A stretch of 64,000 bases of DNA from Plotosus lineatus. Taxonomy: Eukaryota > Chordata > Actinopteri > Siluriformes > Plotosidae. Below the pieces are notes generated by a model. It was not told where the DNA came from and did not search any database. It was given only the letters and a program-made list of their open reading frames with translations. Below, piece by piece: positions 1-15,925 of this stretch. Numbering within the stretch: position 1 is the stretch's first letter; the number at the start of each line of letters is the position of its first letter. The translations under genes were made by a program, and so were the position numbers. Location: NCBI GenBank assembly GCA_024760905.1, contig CM045729.1, positions 53,245,080 through 53,309,079 of the forward strand. Reading direction: 5' to 3'.

Positions 1-1
1 G

Positions 2-157
2 AGAGACACCAGACCCAACACTGTGGATGAGCTAAAGGCCGCTATCAAAGCATCCTGGGCCTCCGTAACACCTTAGCAGTGCCACAGGCTGATTGCCTCT
101 ATGACACGCCGCATTGAAGCAGTCATTGCTGCAAAAGAATTCCCGACCAAGTATTGA
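2..157 (+). pseudogene. Tc1-family transposase C-terminal remnant
   Basis: Reads RDTRPNTVDELKAAIK, then QCHRLIASMTRRIEAVI and FPTKY-stop, the C-terminal end of a Tc1/mariner transposase. An in-frame TAG at 74-76 breaks it. The sequence after it (about 158-260) resembles the inverted repeat of the Tc1 elements at 51886 and 54254 (aattttttgagat near 244-256) before homology stops. The element lies in a tlk1 intron and continues off the left edge. Confidence 0.8.
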
Positions 158-264
158 GTGCATAACTGAACATAATTATTTCAAGGTTGACTTTTTTGTA
201 TTAAAAGCACCTTTTTTTTTTTTTTTATTGGTCGGATGTACTTAATTTTTTGAGATGGGGATCC

Positions 265-490
265 GCAATGGTCCTTTTTAGAGCCTTTTTCTTAACCTGG
301 ATTTTTTAAAATGTGTGATTCGTTCCAAGGCCTCCAATACTACCCCCTAAACCCTTTAAAAATGATAAAACCATACCTTTTAAGATCTACTTCTGCTTCA
401 ATATCATACCGATGGTAGACGGTTTTGGCCATATTCCTTTGCGATATCACTCAACCGCAGCTCGCTTCTTTTCACTCGCACCGGAAATCA

Positions 491-550
<60 letters not shown>

Positions 551-985
551 TACCATGTCTTCGTAGTAGAGTTATAATCTTACAAATGTTTATGGAAACT
601 TAAAAGCCATTAACTCTGTCCTTTACACGAAAAGCATTATGGTAGACCCAGCTCCATAATAGGCAATGGGAGGGAGCTGCGTCATCCCTCCTAGCCAATG
701 GTGGACCAACGGGGCGGGATGTAGGGAGATAGCCAATGGGGGGCCAGCGGGGCGGGATGTTGAGACAGTAGTCAGTGGGAGAGCAAGACGTGCATTGTTT
801 GAATGGTGCGTTTTAATGTTTGAATGGCGCGTTTTAATGTTTGAATGGCACGTTGAATGTTGGAATGGCACGTTTCTTAAGGAGAACTTGTTTCGTATAC
901 AGAGACAAAAAATTTAGGAAAATGTTTTTCGTAAGATGGATTTTTCGTATTCTGGGTCGATCGTAAGGTGAGGTGTGTGTGTGTG
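265..985 (+). repeat. Dispersed repeat, related to 26430-26797
   Basis: The segment starting gagcctttttcttaacctg recurs at 26440, including actaccc(c/t)ctaaaccc, the ATcatacCGATGGTAGAC region and catccctcctagccaatgg. Positions 800-865 contain three tandem copies of a roughly 21-bp unit built around gaatggcgcgttttaatgt. A (TG)n microsatellite occupies 494-548. No protein-coding content is recognised; probably part of a pogo/Tigger-like non-autonomous element. Confidence 0.6.
494..548 (+). repeat. (TG)n microsatellite
   Basis: About 27 uninterrupted TG dinucleotides. Confidence 0.95.
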
Positions 986-1009
986 TATACACACACACGT
1001 GCGCAATAA

Positions 1010-5547
<4,538 letters not shown>

Positions 5548-5815
5548 CAGACTGCACTGACTTACTGACTGAACATTGTGCTGACCCATCCCTGATCTCC
5601 CTGCTGCAGGAACCGGACAGGCTGCAAGGGACAAGTATGTCCTCAGATTGTGGATACTGGGATCGACAGTTGGATTTGGGCAGCTTTACTCGCTGAAGAT
5701 GGGAAAAGCAGGAAATGATCAAACTTTCATCCAGAAAGTGTGTGTTGCGTAACTGTTGAAGCATAATGGCCTTTTAAATTCAAAAAGCACTGCTCCGTCT
5801 AAATAACTTGAAATG

Positions 5816-5846
<31 letters not shown>

Positions 5847-6490
5847 CATGGAAGTTGCTTTGAAGGGATAGGTAGGTTTAGACCTGACAACTACCATAAA
5901 TTATTGCAGTCCCTGGCAGGTAAAATGATTCCAATGATAAAATGATTTTCCTGGCAGGTGTTTGCGAAAGGGGCTTATGTGCTAAGAGAAGACTTCCAGT
6001 TAAATTATAATAAAGTAGGGTTTTTAATATAAACCTGACAGTGAAGTTTTGGATTCGGAGAAGTGTTAGCTGTTTTCTGTACAATTAGCTACAAGAATGT
6101 AACTAGCATATGTTGTGACAGGTATTGTCACCATAGGGCCTGGCAGAATACTAATTTTGAATGCACAAAATAACCAAATGTAGACAAATGGCAATGTACA
6201 GAATCCCTATGCAGGAAAATAAAGAATCCCCTCTAGAAGGTTAATGTATATTTGCTGTACAGGACCATACTTGCAGATATTAAAATTCAACAAATTAATT
6301 CTGTACAAATGTTTAAGTTTTTTTTTTTTTTTTTTTTTGCTTTTATTTCCTTCTTGTAAATCTGGTTTCCTGAAGTGTTTGCTGCTTTTATGTTGCTTTT
6401 TAAAATGACTGTATTGAACTACTTTGGGTACGATGTGTACAGTTCAGTTGCAATTAAAAATGGTAATAAATGCGAAGTAATTATTTGTTG
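5548..6490 (+). other. tlk1: tlk1 3' UTR (predicted)
   Basis: AT-rich non-coding sequence after the tlk1 stop, with poly(T) runs at 5820-5846 and 6319-6338. A first AATAAA lies at 6218-6223 and a second at 6465-6470. The 3' end is inferred from the second signal; no transcript evidence is available. Confidence 0.55.
6465..6470 (+). promoter_or_regulatory. tlk1: Candidate tlk1 polyadenylation signal
   Basis: AATAAA about 920 nt after the tlk1 stop. An alternative proximal signal is at 6218-6223. Confidence 0.45.
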
Positions 6491-7162
6491 CCTCGAATTA
6501 TACCCCTGTTCTTGACATTAGCATCAAAAACTTCACTATTTGTTGCGGTTTAAATGGCTTCTGAACACAATTTAGCACAACAGCTGAACAGCAGCATTAA
6601 ACTCGAGGGACTGGAAACCTATTGCCAAAACATTTTGACTTGCAGTAAATAATGGTCTTTATTCACATGAACAAACTGTCTCAGATGGGTTTGTGTATAA
6701 CTGGAGAGATCTGTAACTTTACAAGGGGCAAAGAGGTGCAATATACAATAAATTCTATTCCTATACAAGTCTCGAACTGGCCTTAAAACGGAAGAGTTTA
6801 TTCTAGAATTGTGTCGATTAATGGCGTCCTGAGAAATTAATGAATAAAAGTTGTTGTTTTTTTTCACATTCATAGAGCATTGAGGAACTCTCATGCTCAT
6901 CTATAAATATTTGTAGTGCTGGAATATAAACATGAGGTAAGGAAAGAATTCCATTAATTATTTAATTGTGCAGGAGTGTTGCAGAATAAAAAAAAAACTA
7001 TCCAACAAAATTTTGATTTTTCAAAAATGGCTGTATAAAATATCTTTAAGACTGAAACGTGATTATACTTGTTATGGACAGTCAGTAAGTATAATGGTTT
7101 TAAGAGGCAAATATCCTTTAATGACTCCAGCAGCATTTTGTGGTCATAAAGTTTCAAAATGT

Positions 7163-8115
7163 ACAGTTGTGTTCAAAATACAGTAATAGCATTCAGACAT
7201 CACTAACCTGGTCAAATCAGTATTTTTGGTAGAAATTATATTTCTATATCTAAAATAGTTTACTATCAGGTGTAGTAGATGATTAGAACCCTACAGTTAT
7301 GTTATGCTACTGCTGATTCTGTGTAATTGAATCATTAATTGAAAGGAGCTTCACAATCATAGTGTGGAGTTCAGTCATTTATTATTTGAAAAGGGTTCAG
7401 TTCATTTTCTGTAACCGCTTCATCCTAATTAGGGTCGCGGGGAGGCTGGTGCCCATCCCAGCCAATTCCGGGCGAGGGCAGAGTACACCCTGGACAGCTC
7501 GCCAGGCCATCGCAGGGTGGAAACACGCCGATGGCTTTGCGGCCTACCTTGATTAAAAAGCTGATTGGAGAGAGGAAAACATAAAGTGCATAAAATCATA
7601 GGCTGCTGAGCGAAAATGATAAATGGTAACCAAAACCTGAAAGACATTGAAGAAAGTGGAAAAACTACCATTCGAATGGATGGAAGAGCCAAAATGACAA
7701 GGACTCAGCGAACAATCATCTCCAGGTGGATCAAAGAAGGTCGAAAGTTACCTGTGAGTCCTGTTGCTATTAGAAGACGCCTATGTAAAGCCAGACTATC
7801 CGTTAGAAGCCCCCGCAAAGTCCCACTGACAAAGTCTCACCCACTTCTCTTCAGCAGGCACGTGCTGAGGACGTTACAATTTGCTCAAGAGCACATTGAC
7901 TGGTATAAAGAGAAATGGCACAACATTTTGTGGACTGGTGACGGTAAGATTGCTCTTTTATGGGGCTAGTGGCTCCCTAGATGACTCCCAAACACTGAAT
8001 ACAAACCACAGTACAATGAAGACAGTGAATCATGGTTTCGCAAGCATCAGGATATGTGGATTTTATCGCATCCCAGGGAATCATGAACCAGTTTGAATAC
8101 ACCAGAATACTGGAA
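7163..8115 (+). mobile_element. Degenerate Tc1/mariner element
   Basis: The left end cagttgtgttcaaaatacag resembles termini of a common fish Tc1 family. The stretch 7616-7969 encodes a transposase fragment with HTH-like sequence ([36 protein letters not shown]) and the pre-catalytic [10 protein letters not shown], where the first catalytic Asp-Glu-Ser motif has decayed. A SINE-B tail piece (7396-7560) interrupts its left part. Confidence 0.75.
7396..7560 (-). mobile_element. SINE-B 3' fragment
   Basis: Reverse copy of the L2-like SINE tail: ttctgtaaccgcttcatcc, attagggtcgcgggg, agtacaccctggacagctcg. It matches the tail of the intact SINE at 58636-58990. Confidence 0.75.
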
Positions 8116-8124
8116 GAGTTCACA

Positions 8125-8222
8125 CTGGGCCAGTAGTGGTCTAGTAGTGGACAGGGCGCAGGCTCGCTGATCTTTAGGTTGGGGGTTCGAGTCCTCACAG
8201 GGTCGTCGCTGCCCCCCACCAA
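8125..8222 (+). mobile_element. SINE tRNA-like head fragment
   Basis: agtagtggtctagtagtgg followed by ggttgggggttcgagtcc, a clear B box. It matches the SINE-A/B head, but no body follows. Confidence 0.7.
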
Positions 8223-8261
8223 TTTTATAACAATATAAAAATATTATAACAATATAATATT

Positions 8262-8680
8262 GTTACATATGAATATATAAATGTAGTGCTCATAGAGTCA
8301 CAGGTTTGATAAGGGCTCGTCACGTGTGATACAGTTCTGCGCATGCGCGGATGATGGTCCACCGTTAATCCCGCCTTAAAAATTTAATATGCATGTCTTA
8401 ATGAATAAGGATTCACAATATGCTAATAAAGGCACTAGATGCACTTCTAATGTTTGTGTATTTAATGTTTAACTAGCTTATCTTTCTCAATATGCGGTTC
8501 TATTTCAGTGTTAATGTTTGTGCCAAAGTTTAAAACATTCAATTTTCATAAGTAGATTTTTTCTGATGCTTAGAATTTTTATTTTAATGACTAAAAAACA
8601 ATGTTTTTAATGTTGTTAATTTCTCTTCTTGATATAAAGAATAAATACTTTCAAGAACAGACTCACGTTCTTCTTGCAAT
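8262..8680 (+). repeat. Dispersed 420-bp repeat, copy 1
   Basis: Near-identical to 13180-13620 in the same orientation: ggatgatggtccaccgttaa, ggcactagatgcacttct and gaataaatactttcaagaac occur in both. No terminal structure or coding content is recognised. Confidence 0.85.
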
Positions 8681-8693
8681 ATATCGCTATGTC

Positions 8694-9043
8694 TGTCTGT
8701 CTTCCTTTCGGCTTTTTCCCTTTTACTCGGGAGTTGCCACAGCGAATTCGCACGTTTTCATTTGGCAGAAGTTTTTACGTCGGATGCCCTTCCTGTCACA
8801 ACCCTTTTTTTTAGCAAGGGACAGAAACACGCTGACGACTTTGCAGCTACTCTTTACGAAAGTCAGCAATGGTTCTTTTACATGCCTCTCACCATAGACA
8901 GTGAGAGACATGGCCCGCCTTTGATAACCCAGTTAGCTGCACTGGGGGGGGGGGAGTGACAACCTTGTGGAGAGTGGGACTCGAACCCCCAACCTTTGGA
9001 TCAGTGATCCAGCGCCCTATACCACTAGACCACCACTGCCCCC
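8694..9043 (-). mobile_element. SINE-A, near full length
   Basis: Read on the minus strand it starts with a tRNA-like head (ggcagtggtggtctagtgg A box; gttgggggttcgagtccc B box), then a body with a G-run partner at 8945-8953. It ends in a tail (tgtggcaactcccgagtaaa, aagccgaaaggaag) resembling the RTE LINE 3' end. Inserted near the end of the 420-bp repeat. Confidence 0.88.
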
Positions 9044-9189
9044 TAAATAATCCAATTTCACCTGATTGGTCTAAAATAATGTAACGAATACTCTTCGCCT
9101 GTAGGGGGAAGCATGTAGTTAATTGTTGACAGACTTTTACTTTGAAACAAGTGGATTAGTGGCACGTGGATGATGGCAGGTTGCGGTGA

Positions 9190-9545
9190 TTAGCAAGACA
9201 CACTGGTGACCGTGAAGGAAAAGTTTTCGAAAAGGAAAAATACCAACTCCGAACTGGACCCTGGACAAAATTCGGAACTATATGAAGGGCTTACTATGAG
9301 TGGAGGTCAAAAGAAAGTAAAGACGGTGAAGTCGATCGAAGCTTCCAGCGCGAAGCAACACAACGGAAACTATCCGTCATTTGCATTCACGTTTACCGGA
9401 CATGAAACTACACCGGTACCGGTGTTCCTGGTGTATAGTGAATGAACATCCAACAATGGTGTCGTGCCAAGTGAGCTTTTTAAGCCTGACTGCCATGAAA
9501 ACAAGAAACAGAGACTGAGGAAGAATGAGAGCTGTTGAGGAAGAG
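9190..9545 (+). pseudogene. hAT transposase N-terminal remnant (BED-finger type)
   Basis: Two short frames read QHNGNYPSFAFTFTGHETTP then VFLVYSE, and after a stop NNGVVPSELFKPDCHENKK. This resembles the BED-like N-terminus of fish ZBED5/hAT-type transposases (FTFTG-x-E-x-x-P-x-P-x-CLVC). The zinc-binding Cys residues are lost, so it is non-functional. No inverted termini were located. Confidence 0.55.
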
Positions 9546-9965
9546 CTTGGTGTGTTTATCTTCGATTCCTGTCAGGATCAGCTGTTCATCCACACAGACC
9601 CAGATTCACACTGAGTGAGTAAAAATAAAATAACAGATTTCTTTGGTTATTTGATTCCCGTGAGAGAAAATTTGACGAAGATGACTTTGTAAATTGTTAA
9701 TATAGGCCATAGTTTCAATTTCTAACATTTTCAGTTTCAGTGTGTCTCGAGACTTTTTCAAAGAATAAGTGTGCTTGGCTGAAAAAAGGTTGAAAAAACA
9801 CTGCAGTCTTTACAGTCATTTGGTATGTGGAGAGGCGGGTAAAATAAGTCATGCCGTGAATGGATAGTGAGGATTGTCACGTAGGCCTTCAGCCAATAGA
9901 ATTTGTTTTTATTCAGGATCCGGTAATTCCCGCTAAAAACAATCACGGTTCATGTTGCTAATTTC

Positions 9966-12689
9966 AAAAGGTAGCAAAGCTAAAAAAAAAGGTAGCAAAG
10001 CTAAAAGCTTAGGAGCAGGGTTTAAGCTGTTTTATCAAGGTGTGGATGGGAAGAGAAATGGAGGAGTCATCCTGAAGGAGGGGTTTCTCAGGAATATTCT
10101 AGAAGTGAAAAGAGTGTCAGACAGAGTGATGCGTCTCAAGTTAGAAACTGAAGGCGTGATGGTCAATGTTGTTAGTGCTTATGCCCCACAGGCAGGATGT
10201 GAGCTAGAAAAGAAGGAGAGATTCTGGAGTGAGTTCGATGAAATGATGCAGAGTACCCCCAGAGGTGAAAGAGTGGTTATTGGGGCAGACTTCAATGGAC
10301 ATGTTGGTGCAGGAAACAGAGGGGACGAGGAAGTGATGGGCAGGTTTGGTATCCGGGACAGGAACGCAGAAGGACAGATGTTGATCGATTTTGCAAAAAG
10401 GATGGAAATGGCTGTGGTGAATACTTTCTTCAAGAAGAAACAGGAGCATAGGGTGACTTATGAAAGCGGAGGTAAGAGCACACAGGTAGACTACATCTTG
10501 TGTAGGCGATGTAATTTGAAGGAAGTCAGTGACTGCAAAGTAGTAGTGGGTGAGAGTGTTGCCAAACAGCATAGGATGGTGGTATGCAGGATGACTCTGA
10601 TGGTGAGAAAGGTGAAAAACGCAGAGCAGAAGACAAAGTGGTGGAAGCTGAAAAAGGAAGAGTGTCGGGTTGTCTTCAAGGAGGAGTTGAAACAGGCTTT
10701 GGGTATTCAGGAAGTGCTTCCAGATGACTGGACAACCACAGCCAATGTGATCAGGGAGACCGGTAGGAGAGTACTTGGTGTGTCCTCTGGAAGGAAAGTA
10801 GACAAGGAAACTTGGTGGTGGAATGAGGAAGTGCAGGAGTGTGTACAAAAGAAGAGGTTAGCTAAGAAGAAGTGGGACATAGAGAGGACCGAAGAGAGTA
10901 AACAGGAGTACAGGGAGACACAGCGTAAGGCGAAGGTAGCGGTGTCAAAGGCCAAACAGAGGGCGTATGATGACTTGTATGATAGGTTGGACAGTAAGGA
11001 GGGAGAAAATGATTTATACAGGTTAGCACAGCAGAGAAATAGAGATGGGAAAGAAGTGCAGCAAGTTAGAGTGATAAAGGACAGAGAGGGAAATGTATTG
11101 ACTGATGACAGAAGTGTGCTGGGAAGATGGAAAGAGTACTTTGAAGAGCTGATGAATGAGGAAAATGAGAGAGAAAAAAGAGCAGAAGGGGTGACCGTTG
11201 AGAACCAGGAAGTAGCAAAGATTAGTAAGGGAGACGTGAGGAAGGCATTGAAGAGGATGAAGAGTGGAAAGGCAGTTGGCCCTGATGACATACCAGTTGA
11301 GGTATGGAAGTGTCTAGGGGAGGTAGCAGTAGATTTTCTGACAAGAATATTCAACAAGGTCTTAGGAAGTGAGCAGATGCCGGAGGAATGGAGGAGAAGT
11401 GTGCTTGTGCCCATTTTTAAGAACAAGGGAGATGTACAGAGTTGTGGCAACTACAGAGGGATAAAGTTGATGAGCCAGAATGAAGTTATGGGAAAGAATA
11501 GTGGAAGCTAGACTAAGGGCAGAGGTCAGCATTTGTGAACAACAGTTTGGTTTCATGCCAAGAAAGAGCACCACAGATGCAGTGTTTGCCTTGAGGATGT
11601 TAATGGAGAAGTACAGAGAAGGTCAGAGGGAGCTGCATTGTGCCTTTGTGGATCTGGAGAAAGCATATGACAGGGTGCCGAGAGAAGAACTGTGGTATTG
11701 CATGAGGAAGTCTGGAGTGGCAGAGAAGTATGTTAGAGTGGTGCAGGACATGTATGAGAGATGTAAGACAGTGGTGAGGTGTGCTGTCGGTGTGACAGAA
11801 GAGTTCAAGGTGGAGGTGGGACTGCATCAAGGGTCAGCTCTCAGCCCCTTCTTGTTTGCTATGGTGATGGACAGGCTGACAGACGAGGTTAGACAAGAAT
11901 CTCCATGGACTATGATGTTTGCAGATGACATCGTGATCTGTAGTGAGAGCAGAGAACAAGTGGAGGAAAATCTAGAGAGGTGGAGGTATGCCCTGGAAAG
12001 GAGGGGAATGAAGGTTAGTCTCAGTAAGACAGAATACATATGTGTGAACGACAAGGACCCAAGAGGAACGGTGAGGTTACAGGGGGCAAAGATAAAGAAT
12101 GTGGAGGATTTTAAGTACTTAGGCTCAACAATCCAGAGCAATGGAGAGTGTGGAAAAGAGGTGAAGAAGCACGTGCAGGCAGGTTGGAATGGATGGAGAA
12201 AAGTGTCCGGTGTGATAGGAGAGTATCGGCAAGAATGAAGGGAAAAGTGTACAAGACGGAGATGAGGCCAGCGATGTTGTATGGTTCAGAGACGGTGGCC
12301 CTGGGGAAAAGGCAGCAGGCAGAGCTTGAGGTAGCAGAGATGAAAATGTTGAGGTTCTCTTTGGGAGTAACGAGGATGGATGGGATCAGAAACGAGTACA
12401 TCAGAGGGACAGCACATGTTAGATGTTTTGGAGACAAAGTCAGAGAGGCTAGATTGAGATGGTTTGGACATGTACAGAGGGATAGTGAGTATATTGTCAG
12501 TAGGATGCTGTGGTTGGAACTACCAGGCAGAAGGCCCAGAGGAAGACCAAAGAGAAGATTTATGGATTTGGTGAAGGCGGACATGAAGGTCGTTGGAGTA
12601 AGAGTAGAAGATGCACAGGATAGGGAGAGATGGAGGCAGATCATTTGCTGTGGCGACCCCTGAAGGGAACGGCCGAAAGAAAAAGAAGA
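9966..12689 (+). mobile_element. RTE-type LINE, 5'-truncated copy 2
   Basis: Covers most of the endonuclease and all of the reverse transcriptase. The endonuclease shows VNVVSAYAPQAG, VVIGADFNGHVG, and VDYILCRR. The reverse transcriptase shows GPDDIPVEVWKC, VDLEKAYDRVPREELW, QGSALSPFLF and MFADD. The C-terminal part ends RWRQIICCGDP. Frameshifts near 11478 and 12160-12230 split it into three frames (9952-11511, 11480-12238, 12148-12663). A 14-bp target duplication (atgttgctaatttc) lies at 9952-9965 and 12690-12703, so the apparent first Met at 9952 is host DNA. An extra aaaggtagcaaagctaaa unit is duplicated at the 5' junction. Confidence 0.95.
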
Positions 12690-13137
12690 ATGTTGCTAAT
12701 TTCTCAGAAATCTATTGACGTGGTGCAGCTAGATTTTTGCTTAAACATTTATTTTAAACTGGGCAAAAGAGGGAAGCGGTCCTGTGAACCCGAGTTCCAT
12801 CAAGGCACATTAACCATGCAAGGTTTTTTTTTTTTTTTTTTTTTTTTTGCTTAACGCTGCAATAACATCTCAGTCTACTTTAAAAATGACGTCACACAGT
12901 TTGCTGACTCAGCGTCAGGCTCAGCATGCTTCAATCCGTTCCAGATTCCCGTAAATTATATTCCACTTCTCTCCAGCATAATGATCATATTAATGTGATT
13001 TATATGATAAACGATATTGCATGTTATTATTGTAAAGTTCTAAAGTTTGACGGACTTTCCTGAGCCGTCAGTGTCACTGTAAGTGTTAAACGTGCAATGT
13101 GCCCAGCACGCTTATGGGCATGGCTATGATGGCATTA

Positions 13138-13179
<42 letters not shown>
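12690..13179. other. Intergenic, no gene seen
   Basis: Contains a poly(T) run at 12825-12848 and a (TG)n tract at 13141-13177. I see no coding or RNA features. Confidence 0.6.
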
Positions 13180-13620
13180 GTATTGTCACATAAATATAGA
13201 AATGTACTGCTCAGAGTCACAGGTCTGATGAGGTCTTGTCACGCGTGATACAGTTCGAGGATGATGGTCCACCGTTAATCCCGCCTTAAAAATTTAATAT
13301 GCATGCATTAATGATTAAGGATTCACAATACGCTAATAAAGGCACTAGATGCACTTCTAATGTTTGTGTATTTAATGTTTAAATAGCTTATCTTGTTCAA
13401 TATGCAGTTCTATTTCAGTGTTAATGTTTGTGCCAAAGTTTAAAACCTTATGAAAATTGAATTAGATTTTTTCTGATGCTTAGAATTTTTATTTTAATGA
13501 CTAAAAGCAATGTTTTTAATGTTGTTAATTTCTCTTTTTGATATAAAGAATAAATACTTTCAAGAACAGGCTCACGTTTAGTTTAAAATTCTTCTTGCAA
13601 TATAGCGCAATAAATGCTAG
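13180..13620 (+). repeat. Dispersed 420-bp repeat, copy 2
   Basis: Direct copy of 8262-8680, here with an additional segment (gtttagtttaaaattc) near 13577. The pogo-like element at 13634 is inserted just after it. Confidence 0.85.
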
Positions 13621-13633
13621 AAATCACAATCTA

Positions 13634-15656
13634 CAGTAGGCCCTTGATTATTTCCACGATATGAGAATTCCCTGACTGCAGAGCAACTGGCCCGTGATTC
13701 AAATTCAGCCAATGGCTATCCTCCTTTCTCCTGATTGGTTGAGCTGATGTCCCGCCCCTATTTTCTCATTCGCGCACAAGTTGTCAATGAGCCTCTTTTT
13801 TTTTGTGTGTGTGTTTTAATTACCAGTTAAGCTTTGAACCCACTCAAACTGTGTCTTGGGTCTCTTCTGAAGAAATAAGACTTTCTCTTGAGAAACGACG
13901 GTTTTCTCTGAACTGTTGTATTAAAATCTTTTTCAATTATTATTCCAGTACAGTACCTAAGTTCATGTTTATGCGTGAGATTTTATGTTCTGTAGCATGT
14001 TTAACAAACGATACCAAAAGGATCTTTATTACAGTACTCTTCGTGTACTTTTACATTAAACTTGGAGTGACGTCTCCAAGATGGCGCTGCCCAGAGGGCG
14101 ACCTTGCGGAGTTCTCAGAGTCAAATTGTTTCTTTGTTCGTTTTAATTTGTTATATTTGTTGTTTTTTGTTCATGTTTTGCACTATGCTCGTCTATGACC
14201 GGTCGACTCTACTACAGCTATAAGATCGGAATATCTTCGGGCATGTATAACTTAGCAGAGCTAACGTGCTGTTAGCAGAGCTAACGTGCTGTGGTAGGCA
14301 GCTCAATTCGAGCCGCATCCCAGCTACCAATAAGCCTAGGCTGGAGGGGGCCGAACGACGACTCCAGCGCTTGGGATTGCAGGGGATGAAGGCTGTATAG
14401 ACGGCTGGTATAACCGCCTTATCGGGTGTACTCTTCTCGAACCATGTTTCAGAGACACACAGTCCTGTAGATCCCTCTGCCCTGCAATCTGAGCATGAAG
14501 CTCGTCCATCTTGTTTTGCAGGGACTGAACATTTTCAAGCAGTATGGCCGGAAGTGCTAATCAAGCCTCTGAGAAATCCCTGGGCGGTTAGCATGGAGCT
14601 CCCATAGCATAGCAGCTTATGATAGAAGTTCTCAGAGTCAAATTGTTTCTTTGTTCGTTTTAATTTGTTTTATTTGTTTGTTCATGTTTTGCTCTATGCT
14701 CATCTACGACCGATCGACTCTACTACAGCTATAAGATCGGAGTATCTTCGGGAATGTATAACCAAGCACGCTCAACTGGGCTTGTTAGCTGGGTTGCGGT
14801 TAGCAGAGCTAATATGCTAGTGTAGCCGGCTGGAGCAATTGCCTCATCGGGTGTACTCTCCTCCAGCCATGTTTCACAGAAACGCAGTCTTGTAGATCCC
14901 TCTGCGCTGTAATCTGAGCATGAAGCTCGTCCCTCTTGTTTCGCAGGGACTGAACATTTTCAAGTAGTATGGCCGGAAGTGCTAACCAAGCCTCTGAGAA
15001 CTCCGGCTGGGCTTCGCCAGTAACGCTAGCTAACCGCTAGCATTGAGCTGCCATAGCATATACAATAAGCTCAAGGTATAAGTTGGTGCGTGCTTAGTTG
15101 CCCGAAGTTGAAGCTGCCCATAGCTGTAGTATGGTTGACTTATCATAGATGAGCATAGTGCAAAACATGAACAAACAAATAAAAATGAACAAAGAAACAA
15201 TTTGACTTTGAGAACTCCCCTACTTTGCTTTCTAGGCAGCCAAGATGTCACTCCAAGTTCAATGTAAAAGGACATTTATCCTTTTGGTATCGTTTGTTAA
15301 ACATGCTACAGGACATAAAATCTCATGCACAAACATTCTCAGAATTATGAATTAACTTAGGTACTATACTGGAATAATAATTGAAAAAGACTTTAAAATG
15401 AGTGCTTTACAACAGTATATGCTATATAATGTTCATATTTTATCATCAATAAATAAGAGTAAAAATTAAAAACTTTTTCTTAATCATTACTACATTTTAC
15501 TACATTAATACTGTATTAATGAGTAAGACTGTCTGTAGAATGTTTTTAAGAAGCATATTTTAGCACATGGGGTTTTACTTTCGAGTACAGAACGAGCCGA
15601 TTATCTTCATTCGTGGGAGGGGCCGGAACCGAACCCCCGCGAATATTGAGGGGCCT
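13634..15656 (+). mobile_element. pogo/Tigger-like non-autonomous element A
   Basis: The left end ta|cagtaggcccttgattat and right end attgaggggcc|ta are inverted and resemble those of the element at 24506-26397. Right-end interior sequences (aatgagtaagactg, gccggaaccgaaccc) also match that copy. The interior contains a large inverted repeat: 13915-14225 pairs with about 15110-15405. The loop holds a direct duplication of about 450-500 bp (from 14107 and from 14629). No intact ORF. Confidence 0.7.
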
Positions 15657-15797
15657 ATATATTGCAATACAAAAAAAATCTAGGCAATACCCACCTCTAC
15701 TAATAACCACTGATTTATAATGTAGAAGTTTGTTCAGTACACAGTAAATGTTTAGACAAGCATTATACTCATCTTATATTAGTGATCACTTTTTCTT

Positions 15798-15925
15798 TTC
15801 CTTTCAGCTGTTCCCTTCAGGGACGCCACAGCGAATCATCTACCTCCATTTCACCCTATCCTCTGCATCTTCTTCTCTTACATCAACTACCTTCATGTCC
15901 TCCTTCACCACATCACATGGTTTCA
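15798..15925 (-). mobile_element. RTE LINE 3' fragment
   Basis: Reverse complement of the LINE 3' end: cagggacgccacagcgaatc, then ccatttcaccctatcctctg. About 125 bp, no ORF. Confidence 0.75.

Noticed and set aside
8125..8200. Possible tRNA gene
   Set aside because: Has A- and B-box-like motifs but no plausible cloverleaf, and matches SINE heads elsewhere in the window. The same goes for heads at 2402, 49095 and 58636.
10204..11450. Long minus-strand frames over LINE copy 2 (214 and 247 aa)
   Set aside because: Antisense shadows of the LINE reading frame; the same shadows recur at 3149-4598 and 12111-12644.
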